Counted from the first letter of the stretch, positions 26,608 to 36,246 are shown. The stretch is DNA of 64,000 nt from Phycisphaerae bacterium (GCA_016873295.1 VGXM01000009.1:29396-93395), one strand, 5' to 3'. Program-made: numbers and translations. Notes: a model not told the origin generated them from the letters alone.

Positions 26608-28176
26608 ATGACGCTCGACGAGTTCCTCCAGCACTGGTCGATTCTCGAGAACCCGTTCCGGGCGGAGGAGGCCCGGCGCGACGGCGTGCTGCTGCGGATG
26701 TCGGGGATGCCGGGCGGGGCGCCCGGGGGCGAGCCCGAGCGGCACCCGGAGGCGTTCCACTCGGACTTTGAGAAGATCCTGGGCGACCTGGCCAGCCCGT
26801 CGTCCTCGATCGTGTTCGGGGAGAAGGGGAGCGGGAAGACGGCGATCCGCCTGCAGATCGAGGAGCGGATCCGTCGGCACAACGCGGCCCACCCCGACGC
26901 CCGCGTTCTGCTCGTGGCGTATGACGACCTCAACGCGATCCTGGACCGGCTGCACCAGCGCTTGGCGGGGCGGACGCCCGCCGAGTCGCTGGCCCAGACG
27001 CGCACGGTGGACCACGTCGACGGGATCCTGCACGGGGTGGTGCCGCGGGTCGTGGACGCGATCCTCGAACGCCCCAACGACGCCCCGCTGGACCTGTCGG
27101 GTCGGGGCGGCTCGGCGCGGCGTCGGGCCCGGCGTGTGCCCCGCGCCCTGCGCGACGACCTGCTCCTGCTCCAGGCGGTCTACGACCGCCCCGACCGGGC
27201 GTCGCTGCGCACGGGGACGCTCCGGCGGCGGCTGGGCGTGTCGCTGCCCTGGCGGATCGCCGCGGGGCGCGTGCTGATGTGGCTGTACCCGTCGCTGCTG
27301 GCGGCGTTCGTGGCGTGGGCCCGCTTCTTCGGGCCGGAGAGCATGCGCGGGGCCCAGTGGATGAACTGGCTGGTCCTGGGGCTGTGCGGGCTGTACGTCC
27401 TGTTCGTCCTGCGGTTCATCGCGGTGGACTGGGCGTACCTGTTCCAGGTGGGGCGGCGGATCCGCAAGCAGGTGCGGGTGATCCCGCGGTCGCACCGCTC
27501 GTACGCCTTCAGCCTGAGGCAGCTCCGGTCGGCCCTGCGCGACCCCAGTTCCCTGCCGCTGACCGACTCGGACGAGCAGCGGTACGCGGCCCTGCGGCGG
27601 CTGCGCTGTGTGCTGGGCGGGTTCGGGTACACGGGCGTGACGGTCGTGGTCGACCGCGTGGACGAGCCGACGCTGATCGGGGGCGACCCGGACCGGATGC
27701 GGGCGGTGATCTGGCCCCTGCTCTCCAACAAGTTTTTGCAGCAGGACGGGCTGGGGATCAAGATGCTGCTGCCGACGGAGCTGCGGCACGCGATCCTGAA
27801 GGAGTCGAGCGCGTTCTTCCAGAGCGCGCGCCTGGACAAGCAGTGCCTGGTCGAGCGGCTGAGCTGGAGCGGGCCCACGCTCTATGACCTGTGCAACGCG
27901 CGGCTGGAGGCCTGCCGGGCCCCGGGCGTGCAGCCCGTCACGGTGCTGGACCTGTTCGGCGAGGAGGTCACGCGCCGCGAGCTGCTCGACGCCCTGGAGC
28001 AGTTGCACCAGCCGCGGGACGCCTTCAAGTTCCTGTACCGCTGCATGGCCGAGCACTGCGCCGCGGTGACGCGCGACAACCCGGACTTCCGGATCCCCCG
28101 CGCGGTGTTCGACCAGGTGCGCAAGCAGGAGATCGAGCGGGTGCAGCAGTTCTACCGCGGCATCCGCCCGGCGTGA
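26608..28176 (+). CDS. Membrane P-loop ATPase, KAP-like architecture
   Basis: The product has 522 residues and starts 3 nt after the phosphomutase stop, so they form one operon. ENPFRAEEARRDG is followed by Walker A FGEKGSGKTAIR (about residues 69-80). A basic linker and two TM helices (about residues 225-275: MWLYPSLLAAFVAW and WLVLGLCGLYVLFVL) come next, then a Walker B-like VTVVVDRVDEP (about 347-357). TM helices inserted between Walker A and B are the mark of KAP P-loop NTPases (Kidins220/PifA group). The rest resembles a STAND-like arm. The biological role is unknown; coupling to sugar metabolism is suggested only by context. Confidence 0.75.
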   Translation: MTLDEFLQHWSILENPFRAEEARRDGVLLRMSGMPGGAPGGEPERHPEAFHSDFEKILGDLASPSSSIVFGEKGSGKTAIRLQIEERIRRHNAAHPDARVLLVAYDDLNAILDRLHQRLAGRTPAESLAQTRTVDHVDGILHGVVPRVVDAILERPNDAPLDLSGRGGSARRRARRVPRALRDDLLLLQAVYDRPDRASLRTGTLRRRLGVSLPWRIAAGRVLMWLYPSLLAAFVAWARFFGPESMRGAQWMNWLVLGLCGLYVLFVLRFIAVDWAYLFQVGRRIRKQVRVIPRSHRSYAFSLRQLRSALRDPSSLPLTDSDEQRYAALRRLRCVLGGFGYTGVTVVVDRVDEPTLIGGDPDRMRAVIWPLLSNKFLQQDGLGIKMLLPTELRHAILKESSAFFQSARLDKQCLVERLSWSGPTLYDLCNARLEACRAPGVQPVTVLDLFGEEVTRRELLDALEQLHQPRDAFKFLYRCMAEHCAAVTRDNPDFRIPRAVFDQVRKQEIERVQQFYRGIRPA

Positions 28177-28481
28177 GGGGTCGCGCGGGTTCCAGATGCC
28201 GTGCGAGCGTCGCGGGCCCTTCCTCGCCCCGCGGGGGCCTTCACGCTCGACCCGATCTTCGGCTCCGCCGCGCGCGTGTCATCGGGAGTCCGCATCAACT
28301 CCAGGGGCTCGAAGAACTCCAAGGTCGTGCTCGCGCGGCGTCTTCTCCCCGGCGGCGTGCCCCTTCGAGCTCTTCGAGCGCTTGGAGCAGACCCTCCGCT
28401 CTTCACGGCGAACTCCGCGGCCTTTGCGTTCGTCGGGATCAGAGAACGCGGAGGAACGCACGGGAGAGAGGCAGGGCAGGG
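28177..28481. other. Intergenic region between convergent genes, no feature seen
   Basis: About 305 bp separate the ATPase stop from the uvrD stop. Short frames exist on both strands but none has a ribosome site or recognisable product, and I see no clear terminator hairpin with a T-tract. Confidence 0.5.
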
Positions 28482-30770
28482 TCAGGTGACGCGCGTGAGG
28501 CGGGCGTATTCGAGCACGAGGGTCTTGCGGCCGACGGTCTTGAACGCGATCACCGCTCGCCCCGTGGCCAGGTTGCCGGAGATCGACTCGACGATGCCGA
28601 CGCCGAACTGGGGGTGCTTGACGCGGCTGCCGACGGGGTACTGGGCGCTGGCCTGGGGCTGGGTCGGGCCGCCGCGCCCGGGGCCGGCTTCGATCCAGGC
28701 CTGCTCGGCCTCGTGCGCGCGGTCGGAGGTGGCGAGGGCCTCGTGGGCCATCTCGTCGAGGAAGCGGCTGGGGATGGTGCGTTCGGGGATGCCGCGGAGC
28801 GTGCGGTAGCGGGCGCTGGTGATGAGCAGGCGGCGCATGGCCCGGGTGATGCCGACGAAGCACAGGCGGCGCTCTTCCTCCAGCATGGCGTCCGAGGCCT
28901 GGGAGCGGGCGTGGGGGAGCAAGCCCTCCTCCAGCCCGATCAGGGCGGCGGCGTGGAACTCCAGCCCCTTGGCCGCGTGCAGGGTCATGAGCGTGACGGC
29001 GCCCTGCGAGGGATCGATCGCGTCGGCGTCGGCGACGAGCGAGACGGATTCGAGGTAGGCCCGCAGGAGCGAGAGCAGCGGGGGGGCGGAGCCGTCGCCC
29101 GTCGCGGGATCGGCGGAGGCGTCGAACTCCTGCTCGAACTGGAGGGCGGAACTGACCAGCTCGGCGAGGTTGTCGAGGCGCTCCAGGTCGGTCTCGCTGT
29201 GGCTGGCCTTGGCCTGGCTGGCGTACATCGCTTCGAGCCCGGATTCCTTGATGACCCGCTCGACCAGGTCGGCCAGGGCCGTGGGCACCTGCCCGCCCAG
29301 GAACGTGCCCGCGCCGGTCCAGGCGTCGACCAGCGCGACGAACCTGGCGATCGAAGCCAGGGCCCTGGCGGAGAGCCCGTCGATCTGCGGGGCGCGGGAG
29401 AGCACGCCGAAGGTGGAAAGGCCCTGTCGCTCGGCGAACGCCTGCACGCGGGCGACGGAGGCGTCGCCGATGCCGCGGGTGGGGGTGTTGATGATGCGTT
29501 CGAGGGAGACCTCGTCGGCGGGGTTGGCGAGCAGTCGGAGGTAGGCCAGGGCGTTTCGGACCTCCTCGCGCTCGTAGAAGGCGGTGCCGCGGGCGATGAC
29601 GTAGGGGATTCCGGCCTGGCGCATGGCCTCCTCCATGACGCGGCTGAGGGCATTGGAGCGGTAGAAGACGGCCATGTCGCGCCACGCCACGCCGTCCCGG
29701 GCCTTGCGGGCCTCGAACCATTCGGCGACCAGGGCGGCCTCGTGGCGTTCGTCGTGGCAGTGGACCAGCTCGATCTTCTCGCCGCCCTCGCGCCGGGTGA
29801 AGAGGTCCTTGTGCTTGCGTCGCTTGTTGTTCCGGATGAGCGAGTCGGCGGCGGCGAGGATGGGGGCGGTGGACCTGAAGTTCTCGCCCAGCGTGATGGT
29901 GGTGCACCCGGGGTAGTGCTCCTCGAACTCGAGGATGTTGGCGATGTCGGCGCCGCGCCAGCCGTAGATCGACTGGTCGGGATCGCCCACGACGCAGATG
30001 TTGGGGCCCTTTCCCGGCTCGCCCGCCAGGAGCGAGGCGATGACGAACTGGGCGTGGTTGGTGTCCTGGTACTCGTCGACGAGCAGGTAGTGCCATCGGC
30101 TCCGGCACTGCTCCCGCAGGGCCTCGGACGCCTTGAGCGACCGGGCGGTGAGCATGAGCAGGTCGTCGAAATCGACGGCGTTGGCGGCCCGCAGCCCCCG
30201 CTGGTAGCCCGTGTAGACCTTGGCGACCGTGCGCGAGTAGAAGTCGGCGGCGCGGGCGGCGTAGCCCTCGGCGTCGAGGAGCTCGTTCTTGGCCCCCGAG
30301 ATCGCCGCCAGCACGCTGCGGGGCGGGAAGTTGCTGGTCGAGAGCTCGAGCCCCTCGATGACCTTCTTGCAGAGCTTGGACTGATCGTCGGCGTCGTAGA
30401 TGGTGAACTCGGGCCTGACGCCGACGAGGTCCGGCTGGGCCGCCGCGAAGCGCCGCAGCAGGCGGGCGCAGAGCGAGTGGAAGGTGGTGACGGTGAGCCC
30501 GCGGAGGGCGCGGTCGTCGCCCGGGGTCTCGCCGCCCAGGAGGCGGTGGACGCGCTCGCGCATCTCGCCCGCGGCCTTGTTGGTGAAGGTGAGGGCGAGG
30601 ATGGACCAGCCCGGCACGCCGCAGGAGACCAGGTAGGCGATTCGGCGGGTGATGACGCGGGTCTTGCCGCTGCCGGCGGCGGCCAGGACGAGGAGCGGGC
30701 CCTCCGTGTGACGCACGGCCTGGCGCTGGGGGTCGGTGAGGTCGTCGAGGAGGGTCTGCTGGTCGAGCAT
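28482..30770 (-). CDS. pcrA: ATP-dependent DNA helicase UvrD/PcrA
   Basis: The product has 762 residues, the family length. Walker A AAAGSGKTRVI, TFTNKAAGEMRERV, the VDEYQDTN motif II, the GDPDQSIYGWRGAD motif III, TLGENFRS and TLHAAKGLEF are all present. The C-terminal tail has the Tudor-like VGSRVKHPQFGVGIV domain known to bind RNA polymerase in PcrA. The family is an SF1A 3'-5' helicase in nucleotide excision and mismatch repair and in transcription-coupled repair. It starts at ATG 30770 with GGAG upstream and a TACGCT hexamer at 30808-30803. Confidence 0.95.
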   Translation of the reverse strand: MLDQQTLLDDLTDPQRQAVRHTEGPLLVLAAAGSGKTRVITRRIAYLVSCGVPGWSILALTFTNKAAGEMRERVHRLLGGETPGDDRALRGLTVTTFHSLCARLLRRFAAAQPDLVGVRPEFTIYDADDQSKLCKKVIEGLELSTSNFPPRSVLAAISGAKNELLDAEGYAARAADFYSRTVAKVYTGYQRGLRAANAVDFDDLLMLTARSLKASEALREQCRSRWHYLLVDEYQDTNHAQFVIASLLAGEPGKGPNICVVGDPDQSIYGWRGADIANILEFEEHYPGCTTITLGENFRSTAPILAAADSLIRNNKRRKHKDLFTRREGGEKIELVHCHDERHEAALVAEWFEARKARDGVAWRDMAVFYRSNALSRVMEEAMRQAGIPYVIARGTAFYEREEVRNALAYLRLLANPADEVSLERIINTPTRGIGDASVARVQAFAERQGLSTFGVLSRAPQIDGLSARALASIARFVALVDAWTGAGTFLGGQVPTALADLVERVIKESGLEAMYASQAKASHSETDLERLDNLAELVSSALQFEQEFDASADPATGDGSAPPLLSLLRAYLESVSLVADADAIDPSQGAVTLMTLHAAKGLEFHAAALIGLEEGLLPHARSQASDAMLEEERRLCFVGITRAMRRLLITSARYRTLRGIPERTIPSRFLDEMAHEALATSDRAHEAEQAWIEAGPGRGGPTQPQASAQYPVGSRVKHPQFGVGIVESISGNLATGRAVIAFKTVGRKTLVLEYARLTRVT

Positions 30771-30802
30771 CCGTGCGTCGGCTCCGCCGAGGTGCGGCGT
30801 GG

Positions 30803-30808
30803 AGCGTA
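30803..30808 (-). promoter_or_regulatory. Putative -10 box (TACGCT) of uvrD/pcrA
   Basis: Minus-strand TACGCT lies 32 nt before the ATG, with GGAG between. The same hexamer precedes the isocitrate dehydrogenase, Sua5 and comB genes. Confidence 0.4.
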
Positions 30809-30821
30809 GGCCCCGGGGGGC

Positions 30822-32720
30822 TCAGGTGGGCCCCGGGCCGCGCTCCTCCTCGCCGGCGCCGTTGGGCCCGGTGGGGACGAACTCGGCCGGACCCCCGGCG
30901 GCGCGGGTCAGGAGCGTGACGCCCGCCGGGAGCAGTTGGGCGACGCGGGCCACCACGTCGCCCGCGACCGCCCGCGAGAGCACGGATCGGCGGGTCTTAC
31001 CCATGATGAGCGTGTCGCACCCGAAGGTCACGGTGTAGTCGAGGATCTCGCCGGCGATGTCGGTGCTGATCACGTAGATGGGGACGAAGGGGATGCCGGC
31101 CTGCCCGGCCAGGAGCGACGCCGTGCCCAGCGATTCCTGGGCCTCCTTGTCCTCCTCGATCCGCGGCACGAGGGTGGCGTTGTAGTCCATGACGCGGAGG
31201 GTGCGCACGTAGAGGGCGAAGAGCGTGGCGCCCTGTCGGCGGGCCAGCTCGACCGCGAACTGGGCCTGGTCGCGCCCGCGGGCGGCGAGCATGATGCGGG
31301 GCCTGCGGGCGTCGAACTTGACGGGCCCGCGCTTGACCTCGGCCAGCCACCCCGTCGTGGGCTCGGGCAGCATCTCGGGCTCGCCCCGCCGGGCCAGGCG
31401 CAGCCCGGAGCGCGTGACCAGCACGGACGCGACCAACACGCCCGCGAACGCCGTCGCCCGGGGCTTGGTCAGGGCGATGGTGAGCGTGACGGCCAGGAGG
31501 AAGAGGCCCAGGGCCGCCATGACGGCCCGGTGCCGACGCGGGATCTCGAGCCCGCGGTTGGCCCCGGCGCACAGCACGGTCGTGGTCACGGCCCCGCACA
31601 CGCCGATGACGTAGAGCTCGGCGAGGATCTGCACGTCGTGTTCGATGAGCAGGACGCCGGCGCACGCGACGAGGGAGACGACGAGCCCGATCCAGGGGAC
31701 GCCCGAGTAGTTCAGGCGCGTCAGCCCCTTGGGCAGCTCGCGCTCGTGGGCCATGGCGTAGAGGACGGAGACCATGGCCATGACCGCGGTGTTGGCCGCC
31801 GAGAGCAGCAGGAGCCCGAAGACGACGGCGGAGACCTTGCCGAAGAGGTACCCCGCGCCCGCGCCGAGCCAGTGACGCCCGCTCTCGATCGCCAGGGCCT
31901 TCATGGCGGTGTCGCGGTAGGCGAGGACGTCGGCGGGGGCGGTGCCGGGCCTGAAGGCCGCGGCGTCGGGCGTGACCTTGTCGACCAGCCCCGGGATCCC
32001 CGCCAGGGCGACGCCGAAGAGCAGGTTCAGGGCCACGACCTCGATGAGGACGGGGGCGATGGTGCGCTTGCTCGTGCGCGCGACGGGCTGCTTCATCAGC
32101 CCGGTCATGTTGGCCACCGCCTCGATCCCCGCCATCGCCAGGCAGATCTTGGTGAAGATGACCCACGAGGCCCCGGGCGGCGGGAGGGCGTCCAGCGAGA
32201 TCGTGCCCAGGCCCGCGGGGACGAAGGGCAGGCACGCCAGGGCCACCAGACCCGACACGACGAGGGCGGCGATGGCGATGACCAGCGCGAACCGCCCCGC
32301 GCTCCGCGCCCCCAGCCAGTTCACCACGCCGATGAGCGCCAGCGACGCCATCGAGAGCCCGAGCACCGTGCCGCGGGGGGCGCCGAAGTAGTGGAAAGCC
32401 TCGACCACCGAGATGGCGGCGGTCATGATGTACCCGCCCAGCAGGAGCGTGGAGCCCACCACCGCGAGCGTGGGGTTGATCTGGCGGGCCGCGGTGTACA
32501 CGCCCCCACCGTCGGGGAAGCTGCGGCAGATGATCGTGTAGGCCCACGCGACCGCGATCATGACGAGCCCGATGCCGGCGAGGAAGAGCACCGAGCCGTG
32601 GGCGGCGAAGAAGAAGGCGAGCCCGAGGACGTAGAGTCGGCTGGTCCCCCAGTCGCCGTAGAGCAGCGGGCCCGCGTGCAGCCAGCTCAGATTGCGGGGC
32701 CGGTTCTCAGCGACCAGCAT
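30822..32720 (-). CDS. APC family amino acid permease with C-terminal USP domain
   Basis: The product has 632 residues. The first ~440 form an APC-superfamily transporter with about twelve TM helices; it has LYGDWGTSRLYVLGLAF near the start, PDGGGVYTAARQINP and FTKICLAMAGIEAVANMTG. A linker leads to a universal-stress-protein-like domain (RIMLAARGRDQAQFAVELARR to the end), with CDTLIMGKTRRS resembling the G-2x-G-9x-G-S/T nucleotide loop. Such fusions are known for cationic amino acid permeases; the USP part may regulate transport. The substrate cannot be assigned. It is a single gene downstream of elbB, with a TATACT box at 32816-32811. Confidence 0.85.
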   Translation of the reverse strand: MLVAENRPRNLSWLHAGPLLYGDWGTSRLYVLGLAFFFAAHGSVLFLAGIGLVMIAVAWAYTIICRSFPDGGGVYTAARQINPTLAVVGSTLLLGGYIMTAAISVVEAFHYFGAPRGTVLGLSMASLALIGVVNWLGARSAGRFALVIAIAALVVSGLVALACLPFVPAGLGTISLDALPPPGASWVIFTKICLAMAGIEAVANMTGLMKQPVARTSKRTIAPVLIEVVALNLLFGVALAGIPGLVDKVTPDAAAFRPGTAPADVLAYRDTAMKALAIESGRHWLGAGAGYLFGKVSAVVFGLLLLSAANTAVMAMVSVLYAMAHERELPKGLTRLNYSGVPWIGLVVSLVACAGVLLIEHDVQILAELYVIGVCGAVTTTVLCAGANRGLEIPRRHRAVMAALGLFLLAVTLTIALTKPRATAFAGVLVASVLVTRSGLRLARRGEPEMLPEPTTGWLAEVKRGPVKFDARRPRIMLAARGRDQAQFAVELARRQGATLFALYVRTLRVMDYNATLVPRIEEDKEAQESLGTASLLAGQAGIPFVPIYVISTDIAGEILDYTVTFGCDTLIMGKTRRSVLSRAVAGDVVARVAQLLPAGVTLLTRAAGGPAEFVPTGPNGAGEEERGPGPT

Positions 32721-32810
32721 GGACGGGCGACCCGAGGATCGACAATCGGCGATCGCAATCCGGTCGGGTCATGGCGGACGGGAGCCCGCCTGGTGCCCGG
32801 ACAGGCGGCG

Positions 32811-32816
32811 AGTATA
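32811..32816 (-). promoter_or_regulatory. Putative -10 box (TATACT) of the APC permease
   Basis: Minus-strand TATACT is five of six to the sigma-70 consensus and lies in the 108-bp gap after elbB. The leader to the ATG at 32720 would be about 85 nt. Confidence 0.45.
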
Positions 32817-32828
32817 GCGGTGGCCCCG

Positions 32829-33533
32829 TCAGGCGTGGGCGGGCAGGCGGGCCGGGGCCTGCCCGACCATCGCCACCAGCTCGTCGATCATCTTGCCGAT
32901 GCCGGTGAAGACGTCGTAGGGCCCGGCGTCGCACATGTAGGCGGGCGTGCTGACGAGGCGGTTGTCGCGGTCGACGTAGGCCTCGGTCACGTGCTTGGGC
33001 ACGTTGGTGGAGCCCATGCGCCTGATGGACTGGGCCGTGCCCTCGTCGCTCCCGATCGTGACCGTGCACCCCTCGCCCCCCATGGCGGTGCCCAGGAGTC
33101 GGGCCGCGATCACGGGCGCGATGCAGCACAGAGCGATCGGCTTGCGGTGGGCGTGGAAGGCGCTCACGACGCGGCGCACGTCCGGGTTGACGGTGCAGTC
33201 GGCGCCGTCCCTGGCGAACGTGCACAGGTTCTTGGCCGCCCCGAACCCGCCCGGGAAGACCAGGGCGTCGAACGCGTCGGCGTTGAGGGACGACACGGGC
33301 GCGATCTCGCCCCGGCTGATCCGCGCCGACTCCACCATCTGGTTCCGCGTCTCGTCGGTGGGCTTGCCTGTGGCGTGGTTGATGACGTCGGCCTGGGGCG
33401 CGTCGGGCGCGAAGCAGCGATACTCCACGCCGTGACGGTGCAGGTGGATGAGCACGCTCACCGACTCGTGCACCTCGCTTCCGTCGCCACGCCCGCAGCC
33501 GCTCAGAATCACGGCGATCTTCTTCCGGTTCAT
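32829..33533 (-). CDS. elbB: ElbB, glyoxalase III-type DJ-1/PfpI superfamily protein
   Basis: The product has 234 residues, slightly longer than E. coli ElbB (217). It begins KIAVILSGCGRGDGSEVHES, then ALVFPGGFGAAKNL and a nucleophile elbow with cysteines (IALCCIAPV), then GSTNVPKHV and VSTPAYMCDAGPYDVFTGIGKM. ElbB (YhbL) has weak glyoxalase activity and was named for an effect on isoprenoid synthesis. The start has GGAGG at 8-nt spacing and a TACGAT hexamer at 33570-33565. It lies just downstream of the pilin cassettes, but that hexamer suggests its own promoter. Confidence 0.92.
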   Translation of the reverse strand: MNRKKIAVILSGCGRGDGSEVHESVSVLIHLHRHGVEYRCFAPDAPQADVINHATGKPTDETRNQMVESARISRGEIAPVSSLNADAFDALVFPGGFGAAKNLCTFARDGADCTVNPDVRRVVSAFHAHRKPIALCCIAPVIAARLLGTAMGGEGCTVTIGSDEGTAQSIRRMGSTNVPKHVTEAYVDRDNRLVSTPAYMCDAGPYDVFTGIGKMIDELVAMVGQAPARLPAHA

Positions 33534-33609
33534 GGCTCGGCCTCCGTTCCGGTGTTCACGGGGGATCGTATGCGGGGGATCCCGATTCCGGCCGCGGCGG
33601 AGCGCGGCT

Positions 33610-33867
33610 TCAGGGGGCGGTGGGCAGAGGTCTTCGCCCCGATCCCTCCGGCTTCTCCCTGGCCGCGGGCGGGGGCGGCGCGTCGTTGAACCCGGCGTCC
33701 CGCGACTGGGCCGCGAGTTCTTCCGCGCGCTTCTGGGCCTCCGCGACCCGGGGATCGACGGGGGGCGGGCTCAGTGCGCCGGAGTTGATGGCGAAGATCG
33801 CGCCCGCGGCGAGGGCCAGCGCGATCGCGGCGCCGAGTTTCACCGCCCGCTTCCGCCGATCGTCCAT
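33610..33867 (-). CDS. Small single-TM protein of pilin cassette 3
   Basis: The product has 85 residues. A basic start (MDDRRKRAVK) precedes one TM helix (LGAAIALALAAGAIFAI) and an extracytoplasmic tail with PPPVDPRVAEAQKRAEEL and a proline-rich end. GAAAGGAA-like ribosome pairing comes from AAAGGAA ahead of the ATG. It follows pseudopilin 3 after 67 bp and matches the plan of the small proteins after pseudopilins 1 and 2. There is no recognised family. I infer an assembly or anchoring partner of the adjacent pseudopilin. Confidence 0.65.
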   Translation of the reverse strand: MDDRRKRAVKLGAAIALALAAGAIFAINSGALSPPPVDPRVAEAQKRAEELAAQSRDAGFNDAPPPPAAREKPEGSGRRPLPTAP

Positions 33868-33934
33868 GGAGCGCCGTTCCTTTCGATGTGAGGCGCCGGG
33901 GAGGCCGACGGGGCGTGAAAGGCCCCGCCTCGGG

Positions 33935-34849
33935 TCAGAAGTCGATGCCGCGGATGCCGTTCTGGGTCGCCCAGAAGTAGCCTGGAAGCTGCATGGTCCA
34001 GATGAAGCCCTGGGGCCGACCGTATTCGAGGTATCCGTTCATCTCGGCGTCGCCCGGGTTCCAGAGCCCGGCGGGGTGCCAGAGCTGTCCCTCGGCGGGC
34101 GTCCCGCCGCGCGGGCCCGTGTTGGCGATCACCTCCGACATGCGGATGGAGCGGGCGCTGCCGTCGCACAGGGCGATGAGGGGGACGGCCTGGGGGGTGT
34201 TCCACTGGGGCTGGAGGGGGTGGGTGTATTGCTTGGCCTCGAAGAGCAGCACCTTGCGCTGGGGGAAGAGCACGTCGGCCGAGGCGTGGGCCGCGATGAA
34301 GTACTGGTTGGCGGTGGTGCCGGGCGTGCGCATGCCGCCCACGAACCGCGACGCCTGCTGCCAGAAGACCGGCGGGTACCAGTACGACCCGGGGAAGATC
34401 CACTCGAAGTTGGTCTGGGCCGCCACGTTGTTCTGGAACCACAGTTGCAGGGCCCGGTCCGCGGGCGAGATCATCGACCTCGCCCGGCTGATGCGCTCGT
34501 CGTCGAACCAGAGCGTGTGGGCCAGCCAGTGGTAGCCGTAGCTCTCCGACCCGCTGGTGCTGTAGGGCGGGCCGTAGCACCACCCGTACTGGTTGATCCG
34601 CCCCGGGTACCACACCCACGGCTCCAGCCTCGTGCTGAAGGGGTTGATCAGCCGGTCCTTGTGGTCGTTCCAGTACATGGCGTGGAACTGCACGTTGTTG
34701 CGCAGGTTTCCGAGGCTCACCGCCTCCTGCCCGCTGCGCTTGGCCCTCCCCAGGGCCGGCAGCAGGATGCCGATGAGCAGCGCGATGATGGCGATGACGA
34801 CCAGGAGTTCGATGAGCGTGAAGCCGCCGATCCTGCGTGGGCTTGTCAT
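33935..34849 (-). CDS. Type II secretion-like pseudopilin, cassette 3
   Basis: The product has 304 residues. The prepilin leader MTSPRRIGG is followed by [18 protein letters not shown]. Cleavage is expected between Gly9 and Phe10, leaving Glu at +5. The large C-terminal globular part is rich in Trp and Tyr (WVWYPGRINQYGWCYGPPY) and contains LIALCDGSARSI, the H-X9-DG-type strand typical of planctomycete pilin-like proteins. These are inserted in the inner membrane and processed by PilD. A TATGAT box 6 nt before the ATG suggests a separate, possibly leaderless promoter. Confidence 0.85.
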   Translation of the reverse strand: MTSPRRIGGFTLIELLVVIAIIALLIGILLPALGRAKRSGQEAVSLGNLRNNVQFHAMYWNDHKDRLINPFSTRLEPWVWYPGRINQYGWCYGPPYSTSGSESYGYHWLAHTLWFDDERISRARSMISPADRALQLWFQNNVAAQTNFEWIFPGSYWYPPVFWQQASRFVGGMRTPGTTANQYFIAAHASADVLFPQRKVLLFEAKQYTHPLQPQWNTPQAVPLIALCDGSARSIRMSEVIANTGPRGGTPAEGQLWHPAGLWNPGDAEMNGYLEYGRPQGFIWTMQLPGYFWATQNGIRGIDF

Positions 34850-34855
34850 CGCTCC

Positions 34856-34861
34856 ATCATA
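34856..34861 (-). promoter_or_regulatory. Putative -10 box (TATGAT) of pseudopilin 3
   Basis: Minus-strand TATGAT is followed by GGAGCG and the ATG at 34849, so transcription would begin at or next to the start codon. Confidence 0.4.
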
Positions 34862-34944
34862 CCAGAGGAGTTCCCGCCTTCGAGCCCCGGGCGGATCGGA
34901 CCCGGGCGCCCCACCGCGCGCTGGCGCGTGGGGGGCCCGCCTGG

Positions 34945-35229
34945 CTACCTGGGGGGGGCCTGCACGGGCACCCGCCCGCTGCCCGGCTCGCGGACCGGGA
35001 TGGTGTACGACTTGGACTCGTCGGGCATCACGGCGTCGACCGCCTGGACCGCCTTCTGCTCCGCCGGGGTGAGCGGGGGCGGCGAGGTGCCGCGGAACAG
35101 GATGAGGTACGCCGCCACCGCCAGGAGCACCGCCGAGAGCCCGGCCAACGCCAGCTTCCTGGGCGGCAGGTCGCGCGCCCACCGCAGGTCCCGGAGCGAT
35201 TCCCTGAGCCGATAGAGGTCCAGAGCCAT
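34945..35229 (-). CDS. Small single-TM protein of pilin cassette 2
   Basis: The product has 94 residues: a cytoplasmic start with many charges (YRLRESLRDLRWARDLPPRK), one TM helix (LALAGLSAVLLAVAAYLIL) and a tail beginning TSPPPLTPAEQKAVQAVD and ending in PVQAPPR. It starts 24 bp after the pseudopilin 2 stop with GGGGAG upstream. Topology is the same as for the other two small cassette proteins, though sequence similarity is weak. Function is unknown. Confidence 0.65.
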   Translation of the reverse strand: MALDLYRLRESLRDLRWARDLPPRKLALAGLSAVLLAVAAYLILFRGTSPPPLTPAEQKAVQAVDAVMPDESKSYTIPVREPGSGRVPVQAPPR

Positions 35230-35253
35230 GGAGCGGACTCCCCGGTGCGGGCG

Positions 35254-36246
35254 TCAGCGGTTGATGTCGCGTCCCTTGACCCCGTCGCGGGTCGCCCAGA
35301 AGAAGGCGGGGTTGGCCACGGTGCCGTTCTCGCCGTTCTCGAACCCGTCGCGGCTCATGTCATACGCCGCGAACATGGAGGTGGGGATGTTGAAGCGCCC
35401 CGTGGGCGTGAGCGAGCGCTCGTTGGGAGGGGTGGACGACCCGGGGGTGGTGAGTTCGTACAGGGTGCGCATCCGGACGGCGTCGACGCTGCCGTCGACC
35501 GCGGCGAAGCGGGCCGTCGCCTCGGGGTTGTTCCACTGGGGTGGGTTCTCGGTGCGTCCGTTGGCGTCCAGGCGCCACTTCCGGCTGTAGTCGAAGCGCT
35601 CCCACAGCATCACCTTGGCGGAGGGGCTGATGACGGAGGCGTAGGTGTTGCGGCGGAGCAGGGCCTGGGCCGCGGGCAGGGCGGGGGTGCCCACGGGCTG
35701 CTCGTACCGGATCGAGTTGAACCAGCAGGCGGGCGAATAGACGTAGGACCCGTCCCAGATGTAGTCGCTGCGCGTGAAGGGGGGCTGAGGCACGAAGTTG
35801 TTGAAGCGCGTGACCACCGTGCGGTCGCCAGGGGCAAACTGCACCTTGTTCCCGAGGTCCTCCGGGTTGTTCCAGTGCATCATCAGGCTCGCCCAGTGGA
35901 AGCCGAACATCTCGGTGGAGCGCCCGCCGTCGGCGAAGATCCAGAACGCCCCGGGCTGGTGCGACACCTCGATGCCGTTCCAGGGCGGGGTGGGGTTGCC
36001 CACGGCCCGCTCGCCCGGCAGGAAGAACGGGTTCATGAGCTGGTCTCTCGACTGGCCCGCATACGCCGCCATCATCTGCGAGAGGCTCCGCAGGTTGGAC
36101 AGGCTGACGGTGTTGTGGGCCGCCCGGCGGGCCTCGCCCAGCGCCGGCAGGAGGATGCCGATCAGGAGCGCGATGATCGCGATGACGACCAGGAGCTCGA
36201 TCAGGGTGAAACCGCGCCGCGACGGGACGATTGCCGGCGTGTTCAT
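35254..36246 (-). CDS. Type II secretion-like pseudopilin, cassette 2
   Basis: The product has 330 residues from ATG 36246, with AGGAG at 6-nt spacing. Leader [12 protein letters not shown] precedes [18 protein letters not shown], with cleavage at Gly12-Phe13 and Glu at +5. The globular part includes [34 protein letters not shown] and [17 protein letters not shown]. It shares the [15 protein letters not shown] transition with the other two pseudopilins here. An extra N-terminal stretch before the leader is open but lacks support. It is followed by the small TM protein at 35229. Confidence 0.85.
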   Translation of the reverse strand: MNTPAIVPSRRGFTLIELLVVIAIIALLIGILLPALGEARRAAHNTVSLSNLRSLSQMMAAYAGQSRDQLMNPFFLPGERAVGNPTPPWNGIEVSHQPGAFWIFADGGRSTEMFGFHWASLMMHWNNPEDLGNKVQFAPGDRTVVTRFNNFVPQPPFTRSDYIWDGSYVYSPACWFNSIRYEQPVGTPALPAAQALLRRNTYASVISPSAKVMLWERFDYSRKWRLDANGRTENPPQWNNPEATARFAAVDGSVDAVRMRTLYELTTPGSSTPPNERSLTPTGRFNIPTSMFAAYDMSRDGFENGENGTVANPAFFWATRDGVKGRDINR

